From Citrobacter sp. Marseille-Q6884 (GTDB lineage: Bacteria > Pseudomonadota > Gammaproteobacteria > Enterobacterales > Enterobacteriaceae): a DNA stretch of 64,000 nucleotides. Numbering within the stretch: position 1 is the stretch's first letter; each line of letters starts with the position of its first letter. Positions 14,783-22,915 of the stretch are shown piece by piece. Under the pieces are notes generated by a model. It saw only the letters and a list, made by a program, of their open reading frames with translations. It had not been told where the DNA came from and ran no database searches. The position numbers were made by a program, and so were the translations under genes. The DNA lies in assembly GCF_945906775.1 (NCBI RefSeq), contig NZ_CAMDRE010000001.1, positions 2,108,001-2,172,000 on the forward strand, in the 5' to 3' direction.

Positions 14783-15444
14783 TTATTCAGATAGCAAATA
14801 AGCATCTTAACCGTGCTGTATACGCAAAGGGCGGTGATGGTGGCGCATCAAAAGCGCAGGCTCAGGCACAGCAGCAGGCAATAGATTTGCAGCGCGACCA
14901 GTGGAATACGGTGATGAACAATCTCAAGCCGTATGCGGAAGTTGGATTACCTGCATTGCAGGGATTGCAGGGGCTGATGACGCTTGAGGGACAGGACAAA
15001 GCGGCAAATGATTTCTTTGGATCCGGTCTTTACCAGCGAATGGCTGATCAGGCTAGAAATCAAATATTGCGTTCGGCAGAGGCGACGGGTGGATTAGGTT
15101 CTACTGCTACAGCAAACCAATTGGGCGCAATTGGCCCACAGCTTTATAACAACTGGCTAAATGGTCAGATGCAAAATTACGGCAACCTGCTGGGTATTGG
15201 TATGAATGCGACAGCCGGGCAGGCCACAAACGGGCAGAACTACGCCAACAACACCGGGCAGCTTTTGCAAGGGCTGGGATCTATCAATGCTGCTAGAGCA
15301 TCTCAACCGTCTGGCTTCCAATCAGCGCTAACTGGTGGTCTTGGTGGTGCTATGGCTGGTGCTCAGATTGGCTCTGCTTTTGGTGGTCCGGGAATAGGTA
15401 CAGCAATTGGTGCTGGTGTTGGTTTGCTTGGGGGGCTTTTCTGA
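14776..15444 (+). CDS. P22 gp7-like DNA ejection (pilot) protein
   Basis: A 222-residue protein with a gp7-type layout: short hydrophobic N-terminus, KGGDGGASKAQAQAQQQA, then Gln/Asn-rich helical repeats and a Gly/Ala-rich hydrophobic C-terminus (GGLGGAMAGAQIGSAFGGPG). In P22, gp7, gp20 and gp16 leave the capsid with the DNA and form a channel through the cell envelope. Length is close to P22 gp7 (229). The start overlaps gp14 by seven bases. The amphipathic glycine-rich end probably inserts in membrane. No cleavage site is evident, though P22 gp7 is N-terminally processed. Confidence 0.85.
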   Translation: MLIIQIANKHLNRAVYAKGGDGGASKAQAQAQQQAIDLQRDQWNTVMNNLKPYAEVGLPALQGLQGLMTLEGQDKAANDFFGSGLYQRMADQARNQILRSAEATGGLGSTATANQLGAIGPQLYNNWLNGQMQNYGNLLGIGMNATAGQATNGQNYANNTGQLLQGLGSINAARASQPSGFQSALTGGLGGAMAGAQIGSAFGGPGIGTAIGAGVGLLGGLF

Positions 15445-16763
15445 TGGCGACATGGCAATTAGGTGGTCTTCCTAGTATGTCTGCACAAAATATTAATGCT
15501 CCCGGATCTGGCGTTCCCCAACCCATGCAATATCAGCAACAACCTAATTTGGGTGTAATGGCACTTCAGGGACTAAGAGGTATTGTTGATGTTAATAAAC
15601 AGGCGCAAGCAGCTCAGCAGCTTAAAGATTATCAGACGCAATTGGGTAGCATGGTAGCTAATAATGATCGTACTGGTGTACAAAAGTTAATGGCTCAATA
15701 CCCACAGTTTATGCCTGATTCCCAAAAGCAAATGGGATTTATTGATGCCGAGCAGAACAGGCAAACGGCGCAAGCAGCGATGAATCTGAGGCTAGCTTCG
15801 CAGACGGGCGATCCGAGTGCGATGCAAAGAGCCGTTCAGCAGGCACAGCCAGTACTACAACGATTCGGGCTCACTCCAGATGAAGTTTATCAGTCGTGGC
15901 AACAAGACCCGCAGGGCTTTAACCGCACTGCAGATTTAATCCACCTGCATGCTGATCCAAATAGTTACTTTGGTGTCCAGGACAAGCAGCAGGGGCAGGG
16001 CATTGCGCAGCAGAATGCAAACACTTCTGCGTTTACGGCTCAGTCAAATGCAGACCTGGGGCAGCAGAGGCTGGCTATTGACACATTTAAAGCACAGAGC
16101 GATAACCAACTGCGTGTGCGGGAAATGGCTCTGAAAGCCCGGCTTGGGCGTGCTCAAAATGATATCGAGCGCGACAAGCTGAACGCTGAACTTGGCAAAG
16201 TACAGCAGGCGAAAATGGAGAAGCAGAACGACAAAATTAATACTGTCGCAGGCAATATCGACTCCCTGAACTCTGCGCTTGGAGTAGGGCATGAGCTGGC
16301 GGGTATTGTCGGACAGCATCCAACGGCGGTCACCCGTTCGCAAAACTACAACCCGCTGACTGGTGGGCTTGGGTTCCTTCCTGACATGGCAGAGGACACG
16401 CGAAGCCTGCGCGCCAAAGCTGATGAATACAACCTCAAAGTTATTCTGCCGAGCCTCAAAGGGACATTTGGCGGGAACCCAACTGAGGGGGAGAGGGCGG
16501 CTCTTATGCAGTCTCAAAACGGTATCAAGTCCGCCACCAGCAACGAGGCGTTTTTGCGTGAATTGAACAAAGCTCAGGACGTAATTGTTCGCATGCAGAA
16601 GCGTCAGATTTCCGGGCTCGGCATTCCTGTAACCAAATCACAGGATGAGGAGACAGATACCAAAATGCTGCTGCAGGATCCCTCACTGGTTAAGGACTAT
16701 GTGACCGCACATGGCTACCTGCCGGAAAGTTACTATCAGGCAAAGATTAAGGGAGGACAGTGA
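15444..16763 (+). CDS. P22 gp20-like DNA ejection protein
   Basis: A 439-residue gp20-type pilot protein (P22 gp20 is 471). It is very glutamine-rich and helical (VNKQAQAAQQLKDYQTQLGS, QGIAQQNANTSAFTAQSNAD) with a coiled-coil centre (about 210-265) and a conserved C-terminal region (GGLGFLPDMAEDTRSLRAKA). It acts with gp7 and gp16 during DNA entry. The start at 15444 shares one base with the gp7 stop; its own stop overlaps the gp16 start. No enzymatic domain is seen. Confidence 0.85.
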   Translation: MATWQLGGLPSMSAQNINAPGSGVPQPMQYQQQPNLGVMALQGLRGIVDVNKQAQAAQQLKDYQTQLGSMVANNDRTGVQKLMAQYPQFMPDSQKQMGFIDAEQNRQTAQAAMNLRLASQTGDPSAMQRAVQQAQPVLQRFGLTPDEVYQSWQQDPQGFNRTADLIHLHADPNSYFGVQDKQQGQGIAQQNANTSAFTAQSNADLGQQRLAIDTFKAQSDNQLRVREMALKARLGRAQNDIERDKLNAELGKVQQAKMEKQNDKINTVAGNIDSLNSALGVGHELAGIVGQHPTAVTRSQNYNPLTGGLGFLPDMAEDTRSLRAKADEYNLKVILPSLKGTFGGNPTEGERAALMQSQNGIKSATSNEAFLRELNKAQDVIVRMQKRQISGLGIPVTKSQDEETDTKMLLQDPSLVKDYVTAHGYLPESYYQAKIKGGQ

Positions 16764-19468
16764 TGGCGCAGATGACAGAAAGACAGACAGCCTATTCCCG
16801 CCGCCTCGATGAAAAATACGGGTTCCCATCCGGCACGATGGAAATGTTAGTGGGCAATGAATCCAGTGGCAACGGTGGCGCAGAGTCACCGAAAGGTGCG
16901 AGAGGGTACGCTCAGTTGATGCCGTCGGCAATGAGTGATGCGGGTTATCGTGGGACGGATCCCCGCTCACTACCGTTTGAAAAGCAAATGGACATCGCAG
17001 CAAACCACCTCAATAAAGGGGTGGAGCGCTTTGGTGATATTGGTATGGCGCTGGCCGGGTACAATTCCGGCAATGCGCGTGTTAATGCGGTCAGGAACGG
17101 CAAGGCCACGCTGCCAGCTGAAACAGCGGATTACGTCAGTAAATTTGCAGATGCAGGGATTATCCCTGATGACAGTGAAGTCCTGCAGTATGCCCAGGCT
17201 GGTCAGCGCCGCACCCTTCAGCAGCCTGACTACGCAGACCTCGACAAGGCAATCTCACAGGTGGGTGATACCTCTGCATGGGATGCAAAACGCCAGCAGT
17301 TTAAAAATCAGGAGGCAGGACAGCCAACTGCCAGCTCGTGGCAACAGAAGCGAGCCCAGTTTCTTGCCAATGAGGGAGCCGGTGAGCCGCAACAGCAGGT
17401 AGCCCAGTCAAACCTTAACCCTGAGATGGAGTATCTTTCTCCTGGCCTGAAAGCAGCGCCTGAACAGGCGGCGAGAGGGATTGCCAATATCCCGTTTGAT
17501 GTAATGGACGCAGGCGTTGGTGTAGTTAACGCGGCTCAGTCAGCTGGGGCATGGGCAGGTCAACAGCTTGGCATGGGAGATGGCACATATAACCCAATGT
17601 CACCTGTATCTCGTCCCGTGGATCGTCCTACTGACCCATATGCGCAGGCGGGTGAGCAACTGGCCCCTTACCTTATTCCAGGAGTGGGCGCGGAAAGGAC
17701 AGCCGCCGCCGCAGCTTCTGTCGCCAATGCTCCGCGCGCTGAGCGTGCTGCCACTCAGTTAGCTGGCATGCTGGCGGAAAACCTTCCCGGCACGCTGGTG
17801 AACGCCCAGAAGAACGGACAGATCAGCCCGGAAGATTTAGCAAAAGAGACTGGTATTGGCCTGGCTGGGTCGCTGGGGGCTCGTGCTTTGATAAAGGGCG
17901 GGCAAGCGGCTACCGGTGCGGTGCGTGATGTAATGCGCGGTAACGCGAACCCAGCAGGGTCTGCTGGTGGAGCAGTGAATGGGCTGAAAACCGCCAATGA
18001 TGTATCAAAAGCGGCGCGTTCTGCTGCCGGTCGTCAAAATATCGCATCTCAGGCATCAAGCGTCAGTGATGATGTTGCGAGAGCTGCAGAAAGCACTGGA
18101 GTTGATATTGACGCTCTGACACCAGGGATGCGCTCAGGTAGTCGTGGTATTGCTCAGGCTGAAGGTGTTCTCGCATCAACGCCGGGTCACGTTCAGGATG
18201 CGCATCTGACAGCCTTTAATGAAATTTCCTCAAAGTTGAACAAACAGCTTTCGGATTTTGGTGCTGAATCTGGTAGCGCATCGGAAAAAAGCGCAGCAAT
18301 TAAAGATCGTATCAGTGCCAGTCTTGACGATATGAAGAATACTGAAAATGCGGCGTGGGATGATTTACGCAGCACGATGCCACGTGAGCGAATGCCAATG
18401 AGCAATGGAATGGCGGTCGTTCAGTCAGAAAAAACAGCAGGAGTGCCGTTAAGCCCGGAGATGAAGCAGTTCCAGTCTGCAAATGGTCAGGGTGGTATTA
18501 CATTTGATGGTATGAAAGCATGGCGGGCAAAGTTTGCAGATGCTGAAGGTGCAAATATTCGTGCAGGCAAACCTAATGCTGCCCGTGTTGCCGGAGAGAT
18601 GCGACGGGCCATTACAGATGATATGAAGACGATGGCCCAGAAAGGCAATTTTCTCCCGGACTGGCAGAAAGCTAATGACCTCTCAAAAGCCTATATCACC
18701 GCAAAAAAAAACGCGGAGGGCGTCTTCGGGCGAGATCTGGCCTCTGATGTGCTGGTTAAAAAAGGCGTGGATGCTCTCAAATCCAGCGCGGATAAAGGCA
18801 CTGGCGGTTTTCATCAGTTGATTACCTCTTTGCCTGAGGCGGAACGCCAGCCAGCGATTGCCTCTATCCTCCAGCACGCTGCCTCGCAGGGGCAAAACGG
18901 CGGCGTGAGTGAGGGCGCAGGGCTGCAATATTTTGGCAAGCTGATGACGCCTCAGAACGTCGCTGCAATCACGAAGCACGCGCCGCAGGTTGGCCGCATC
19001 ATGAAGGAGTTCGGCACGCTGGCAAAGGCCGCCACACGACCGCAGCGCTTCATTGAGCGCACTGGCAGGACAACGGAAACGCTCAAAACGCTGGATTCCG
19101 GCCTGCCAAAAGTAGTGAGTATTATCATGAACGGCATCCAGCATTCCGGGGCGATTGCTGGTGGCTTTGGCGGCGGTGTTCCAGGTGCTATTGCCGGCTC
19201 TTTGGCATCGTCTGGTATTAAAAGTGCTGTAGCAAAAATAGGCGCAACCCGCAGCGGGCGTTACGCTATTGAAAAGGCCGTTCAGGAGGCAACGAAAGCA
19301 GTTAATGCTGGAGGCTCACCTGCGGCAATTGCCGCCGCAGAGAAGCGATTTGCAGCGAATAAGCTGGCGATGAAAGCTATTCGTGATGCCATAGGCGCTG
19401 ACGGGCTGGCGCAATTGATGCGAGTGGGGATCGTAGCATCATTGAGCGGGCTCAAGCATAGTGAATGA
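16763..19468 (+). CDS. P22 gp16-like ejection protein with lytic transglycosylase domain
   Basis: A 901-residue protein, clearly longer than P22 gp16 (609). Residues about 14-115 form an SLT-type lytic transglycosylase domain: catalytic Glu in VGNESSG (about 33), SPKGARGYAQLMPSAMSDAG, then ALAGYNSGNARVNAV. After it come a linker with repeated W-x-x-K-R-x-x-F units (WDAKRQQF, WQQKRAQF, about 175-210), a gp16-like region, helical stretches and a hydrophobic Gly/Ala-rich segment near residues 795-820 (AIAGGFGGGVPGAIAGSLAS). It would cut peptidoglycan and form the inner-membrane part of the ejection channel. ATG 16763 follows GGGAGG; GTG 16760 is an alternative. Confidence 0.85.
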   Translation: MAQMTERQTAYSRRLDEKYGFPSGTMEMLVGNESSGNGGAESPKGARGYAQLMPSAMSDAGYRGTDPRSLPFEKQMDIAANHLNKGVERFGDIGMALAGYNSGNARVNAVRNGKATLPAETADYVSKFADAGIIPDDSEVLQYAQAGQRRTLQQPDYADLDKAISQVGDTSAWDAKRQQFKNQEAGQPTASSWQQKRAQFLANEGAGEPQQQVAQSNLNPEMEYLSPGLKAAPEQAARGIANIPFDVMDAGVGVVNAAQSAGAWAGQQLGMGDGTYNPMSPVSRPVDRPTDPYAQAGEQLAPYLIPGVGAERTAAAAASVANAPRAERAATQLAGMLAENLPGTLVNAQKNGQISPEDLAKETGIGLAGSLGARALIKGGQAATGAVRDVMRGNANPAGSAGGAVNGLKTANDVSKAARSAAGRQNIASQASSVSDDVARAAESTGVDIDALTPGMRSGSRGIAQAEGVLASTPGHVQDAHLTAFNEISSKLNKQLSDFGAESGSASEKSAAIKDRISASLDDMKNTENAAWDDLRSTMPRERMPMSNGMAVVQSEKTAGVPLSPEMKQFQSANGQGGITFDGMKAWRAKFADAEGANIRAGKPNAARVAGEMRRAITDDMKTMAQKGNFLPDWQKANDLSKAYITAKKNAEGVFGRDLASDVLVKKGVDALKSSADKGTGGFHQLITSLPEAERQPAIASILQHAASQGQNGGVSEGAGLQYFGKLMTPQNVAAITKHAPQVGRIMKEFGTLAKAATRPQRFIERTGRTTETLKTLDSGLPKVVSIIMNGIQHSGAIAGGFGGGVPGAIAGSLASSGIKSAVAKIGATRSGRYAIEKAVQEATKAVNAGGSPAAIAAAEKRFAANKLAMKAIRDAIGADGLAQLMRVGIVASLSGLKHSE

Positions 19469-19611
19469 TTAGCGAGCCATGGATGGCTGATATTAAACAA
19501 TTAGAGCCATTAATTAAGTGTCAAAATTTGCAGCTACATCATGAATGCGCTGCTTACATTCGCTTACAGTGGTGATAATTTACAGCCATACAATTCTTGG
19601 ATGAGATCATC

Positions 19612-20310
19612 ATGCTTAAAAAGCTCCTGGTATTATTTGTTTTATCATTATTAGCTGGATGCGTACAAAAACCTCTGGTAACTGTAAACGCTTTGTCTTC
19701 TGGGCAAACTGTTGGTAAGAAATTCGTAATCATTCCCGCCAGCCAAGAACTCTGGAACACCAAACAGATTGAATATACTCAAATAGCATCTGTGGTAGCG
19801 GCTGGCTTATCGAGTCAGGGCTATACACAGGTAAAAGATGAAAAACAGGCTGATCAGGCAATCCTCTTAGACTTTCTGAGAAGCGGTGCTGTTTCAAATA
19901 CTCGCAACGTTACTGTCCCGATCTACGGACAAACTGGTGTGAGCTCAGCAACAACGTACGGAAGTGCGAATACAACATTTAACAGCTACGGTGGTGGATA
20001 CGGCACTGCTAATACTACTGGAACGGCGACAACGGTTTATACCCCTACTTATGGAATTACTGGAGCGTACAACACGACTGTGACTGACACATTTTATGGC
20101 GCGGGAGTAATACTTCAGTCATTTGATGCAAAGGCTTACCTCAATAACAAACAGGTAAACATGCTTTGGAAAGTTGGTAGCTCAGTTGTTTCTCAGCAGT
20201 CTGATGGCATTGCTGATTATAAGGGGCTCGCCCGAATAGCCGCCAGCTATGCAGGGAAAAATACAGAGGGTGATGTAACTTTTAATATTGACCCCAAAGC
20301 GCCAAACTAA
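19612..20310 (+). CDS. Putative lipoprotein, possibly DUF4136-like
   Basis: A 232-residue exported lipoprotein: signal LKKLLVLFVLSLLAGCVQKP with lipobox LAGC and Val at +2, which favours outer-membrane sorting. The mature part has strands, a Gly/Ser/Thr/Tyr-rich low-complexity stretch (about 115-155, SATTYGSANTTFNSYGGGYG) and a conserved-looking end (ASYAGKNTEGDVTFNID). It resembles DUF4136-type lipoproteins. It takes the place where P22 has its tailspike gene. Phage lipoproteins of this kind can mask receptors, so superinfection exclusion is a guess. ATG 19612 is chosen so the signal peptide is N-terminal. A terminator follows. Confidence 0.75.
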   Translation: MLKKLLVLFVLSLLAGCVQKPLVTVNALSSGQTVGKKFVIIPASQELWNTKQIEYTQIASVVAAGLSSQGYTQVKDEKQADQAILLDFLRSGAVSNTRNVTVPIYGQTGVSSATTYGSANTTFNSYGGGYGTANTTGTATTVYTPTYGITGAYNTTVTDTFYGAGVILQSFDAKAYLNNKQVNMLWKVGSSVVSQQSDGIADYKGLARIAASYAGKNTEGDVTFNIDPKAPN

Positions 20311-20315
20311 TCAAT

Positions 20316-20340
20316 TGCCCGGTTCGCCGGGCTTTTTTTT
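20316..20340 (+). terminator. Intrinsic terminator after the lipoprotein gene
   Basis: GCCCGGTTCGCCGGGC followed by eight T residues, six bases after the stop codon at 20310. It ends the gp14-7-20-16-lipoprotein unit. Confidence 0.9.
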
Positions 20341-20461
20341 ACCCAGGCCCTGAGAGCTACATCCCTACCACACTAAGATTACACTAATCCTTCCAATGAG
20401 CAGTGACGCTCCAAACGCACACTAATGTGATTGCCCGCTCAAACCTTGCCGAATGGGATTT

Positions 20462-20963
20462 CGAGACAAGTACGCGCCCATGCGCGCACACGTGAAGATT
20501 TATCTGGGGTCACCACGCGAGCAGAAGAGGGTTTGTGTGCGCCAAGGTTTTTCGGTGATCACTACGCGAGGCGGGGGAGTTTCGTGACCAGTACGCGCGC
20601 GAAGATTTTAATTACCTCACCATCCTAGATGGGAAGGTTTTTTAGGGGGCATTATGCGAGGAGTGAAGATTTTCTTACGGTCACCACGCGAGGGAAAGCG
20701 ACTTTATGCAACAGTACGCGCGCGAGGTTAACCGGCGGAAAAGTCCGCCGATTGAAGATTAACCGAACATCACCGAAGGCGCTGAATAGCTGAGAGGCCC
20801 GCTGCTTGGATTTTTGCGACAAGTACGAGGCAGACCACCCGAAGGTTTTTCGGACATCACTACGCGAGCAGAACGTGGGAAAGATTTATCTTACGTCAGT
20901 ATACAGCGAAGATTTTTCCGACATCACTACGCGAGCAGCAGGGGAGTTTTCGGAGTCCATAAA
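20462..20963 (+). repeat. Degenerate repeat array (GAAGRTTTTTC...TCACTACGCGAG)
   Basis: About 500 noncoding bases are built from alternating motifs: GAAG(A/G)TTT at roughly 20494, 20601, 20634, 20664, 20753, 20841 and 20908, each followed 10-20 bases on by CA(C/T)(C/T)ACGCGAG (five clear copies) or AGTACGCGC (three copies). The array ends in GAGTTTTCGGAGTCCATAAA, the exact copy of the left repeat at 13933. No frame is convincing. Candidate replication origin/cis-acting region for the element's primase, or a recombination array. Confidence 0.75.
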
Positions 20964-21410
20964 GAAACCAGTCAAAACCTGACATTCAAAACCGGCAATT
21001 TGCAGTCAGGCTTAGTCAAACTTAGTGTTGCGTGCGAACCTATTATTCATTGTTAGTGCGCAGCGCCTGTTATGGATTGTTATGGCTGCCGCGGGTCTGA
21101 TGAATACCCAGTCGACCACCAGCAAGGGTAACGCATCTTCGGCGGTTCGTACTCAGGCTATCTAAGAGATAGTCAGATGAGTATCTCCGACAATTCCTGG
21201 TGCGAGGTACGCAAGCAGGTACGCAGGGTTTTGGCCTGTTATGGCGTGCGAACCTGCAGATCTGCCAAAGGACAAAACGTCCTACACGAACTGACTATCC
21301 CGACAATTTCGGGTCTGTTCTTTTCAGCGAGTCACTTTTAAAGAACGAAAGAACGTAACGTTTGTGCGCCATCATTATCTACTACGGAACTTTCGTAGTG
21401 CTCAGATTCT
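20964..21410. other. Noncoding region with short repeats and hairpins
   Basis: No gene is supported. The 12-mer GCGTGCGAACCT occurs twice (near 21029 and 21245), and small stem-loops are visible (CTATCTAAGAGATAG near 21157, CCCGACAATTTCGGG near 21298, CTACGGAACTTTCGTAG at 21382). This could be an untranslated RNA or part of the replication region; nothing matches an RNA family I know. Confidence 0.5.
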
Positions 21411-21619
21411 GGTATCCGCCCAAGTATCCACCAGAACGGCAGGTGCGAGGATGGATACCTGTTGTTGGTCACTGGCACAGCAGCCGGAATAAGCGGTTTC
21501 CACTGGGAAGGTTTCCACGTTGGTTTCCAGCGAAAGGTGGTTGCCAAACGCGAGGTTGCCAGGCAGGTTGCCACCGAAAGCGCCTGTTACCAAAAGAGAG
21601 GTTACCAAAAAGGTTACCA
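21411..21619 (+). repeat. Ordered triplet repeats GGTTTCCA / GGTTGCCA / GGTTACCA
   Basis: Three sets of three 8-mers follow one another. GGTTTCCA is at 21495, 21510 and 21522. GGTTGCCA is at 21539, 21554 and 21566. (G/T)GTTACCA is at 21585, 21600 and 21612. In every set the spacings are exactly 15 then 12 bases, and the sets differ only at the fifth base. A partial fourth set (GGTATCC at 21411, AGTATCC at 21423, spacing 12) precedes them. Short frames on the minus strand cross it, but none has good support. Confidence 0.85.
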
Positions 21620-21831
21620 CGGAAAAGGCGGTAACCGAGCGGCAACTTAACGCATAGTCGCTGGGGTTCACGCATAGACTTCACGCATAACAGCGCCAGC
21701 CAGGAAAATATCCTCTCTGGCCGGAAGCTGTTTACCGCTGTTGACGGCGCTAACCAGCACCAGAACAGCACCGGATTAGACTAATGTTGATTAAATAAAG
21801 ACCATAAATAAGGCCAATTCGGTAAAAAGTC

Positions 21832-21947
21832 TGGGATAAACAGCATTGTTTTGGGATAACTGGGATAACTGGGATAACCTTGGGATAAACTTAAACGTGC
21901 AAAACATTGATTGTATTGTATTATTTCGAAGTTATCCCGTTATCCCA
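21832..21947. repeat. Second GGGATAA inverted repeat cluster
   Basis: Five direct TGGGATAA copies (21832, 21852, 21861, 21870, 21881) face two inverse copies (TTATCCCG 21932, TTATCCCA 21940) across an AT-rich spacer, the same design as at 11827-11925. It lies upstream of the 61-codon gene at 22020. Confidence 0.75.
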
Positions 21948-22019
21948 AGAAAAATGATACTTTTCTGCTTATATAGAGAGTTTGGAAATTTTTTCTTTTT
22001 TTGCAGGAGAGCGGATGCC

Positions 22020-22205
22020 ATGACGCCACGCGAGATAGAGTTACTGACCATTGCCAAGCTCGAGCATGACGGCCACCAGCTTAACCCTGCAGAACTGCGT
22101 GAAGTTCAGCGGCAGATTGCGGAAGGGAGAATGGCAGCGATACGTTACCGGGAGATGATGAACGGATCTGTTTACCAATGGAATAAACCATCGCCACGGC
22201 GGTAG
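22020..22205 (+). CDS. Small hypothetical island protein
   Basis: A 61-residue helical protein MTPREIELLTIAKLEHDGHQ onward, with a regular Glu/Arg pattern (ELREVQRQIAEGRMAAIRYR). I chose ATG 22020 because CAGGAGAG precedes it at a good distance; the frame runs upstream to 21846 through the GGGATAA repeats. No family recognised. Its promoter region carries the second GGGATAA cluster, so it may share control with ssb. Confidence 0.65.
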   Translation: MTPREIELLTIAKLEHDGHQLNPAELREVQRQIAEGRMAAIRYREMMNGSVYQWNKPSPRR

Positions 22206-22332
22206 TTGTAACCATACTGATATTTTCCCCTATGCCCCAGTTTTTAAAGAAAAATGTAACAGGTGTATATAGCACTTAATGGGTTTCAGCCTAGTGATTG
22301 AAATGGCGTAGATGCTGGTCGGTGGAGGTTAT

Positions 22333-22548
22333 GTGAGAGATTTAGAGCCAGTACTCATTACCAGAACGGACATTCAGAACATGCTCGGCGGCATTTCTCG
22401 TACAACCTTCTATCGCATGCGCCAGCGATGGCAACTAGAGGGGACGCCATTCCCCGAACCAGTTGATGACTTTATGCCGCCTAAAGGGGGAGCACTGTAC
22501 AGGCACTCAGAGGTAATGGCGTTTTTCAAAGCAAGGGGATATCTGTAG
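22333..22548 (+). CDS. AlpA/MerR-like DNA-binding protein
   Basis: A 71-residue protein with a winged-helix reading (EPVLITRTDIQNMLGGISRT, then TFYRMRQRW and a FPEPVDD wing) and a C-terminal helix HSEVMAFFKARGYL; the pattern fits AlpA/excisionase-like regulators. The start is uncertain: GTG 22333 has GGAGG four bases upstream, ATG 22312 lengthens it by seven residues but lacks a good site. It is the second AlpA-type gene of the element and precedes the excisionase by 80 bases. Confidence 0.7.
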   Translation: MRDLEPVLITRTDIQNMLGGISRTTFYRMRQRWQLEGTPFPEPVDDFMPPKGGALYRHSEVMAFFKARGYL

Positions 22549-22556
22549 CCGGGATG

Positions 22557-22618
22557 TTACTCACATCAAAAAATAACATATTCGATATGATCGCCGCCAT
22601 AGTGAGTAAAACTATAAT
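22557..22618 (+). promoter_or_regulatory. Candidate promoter and operator of the excisionase gene
   Basis: TTACTCAC (22557-22564) and GTGAGTAA (22602-22609) form a perfect 8-base inverted repeat, and a consensus TATAAT lies at 22613-22618, ten bases before the ATG at 22628. The short leader means it may be a very close promoter. No good -35 is seen, which suggests an activator, perhaps the adjacent AlpA-like protein. Confidence 0.5.
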
Positions 22619-22627
22619 GGTGGCTGT

Positions 22628-22888
22628 ATGTCAGAGAAGAGCATTATCCAACTAGTTCCCAATAAGTGGGTATCCGAAGAGCTATTGATGGCAATTACGG
22701 GGCTAACTAAACATGCCATCAAATCTGCCCGGGAGAAGTCCTGGATGGAAGGTCGAGAGTACCGGCATTACTCCGGTGATTGCCAGCCTAAGGAAAACTC
22801 CCCTATCCTCTACAACCGCCATGAGGTCGATAACTGGGTTGAACGCCAGAAGCCCGCAATACCACGAACAAAACGCTCGGACGGATAA
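22628..22888 (+). CDS. Excisionase (DUF1233/Xis-like)
   Basis: An 86-residue protein with the excisionase pattern QLVPNKWVSEELLMAITGLT, AIKSAREKSWMEGREYRHYS and YNRHEVDNWVERQK. This small winged-helix family bends attachment-site DNA and directs the integrase toward excision. It lies near the right end of the element, far from the integrase, as in several P4-like islands where control of the two is separate. Length is usual. It starts at ATG 22628. Confidence 0.85.
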   Translation: MSEKSIIQLVPNKWVSEELLMAITGLTKHAIKSAREKSWMEGREYRHYSGDCQPKENSPILYNRHEVDNWVERQKPAIPRTKRSDG

Positions 22889-22915
22889 TCGGGTTTCACT
22901 GGCATTGTGTTGATC

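Noticed and set aside
21411..21619. CRISPR array
   Set aside because: Repeat units are only 8 bases, spacing is 12-15 bases, and the sets differ from one another; no repeat-spacer pattern of CRISPR size and no cas gene nearby.
21402..21771. Minus-strand frames across the GGTTNCCA repeats (possible Icd-like relic near 21660-21800 ending REDIFLAGAVMREVYA)
   Set aside because: Only the last 30 residues faintly resemble Icd-like proteins; no start codon with a ribosome site, so not called as a gene.
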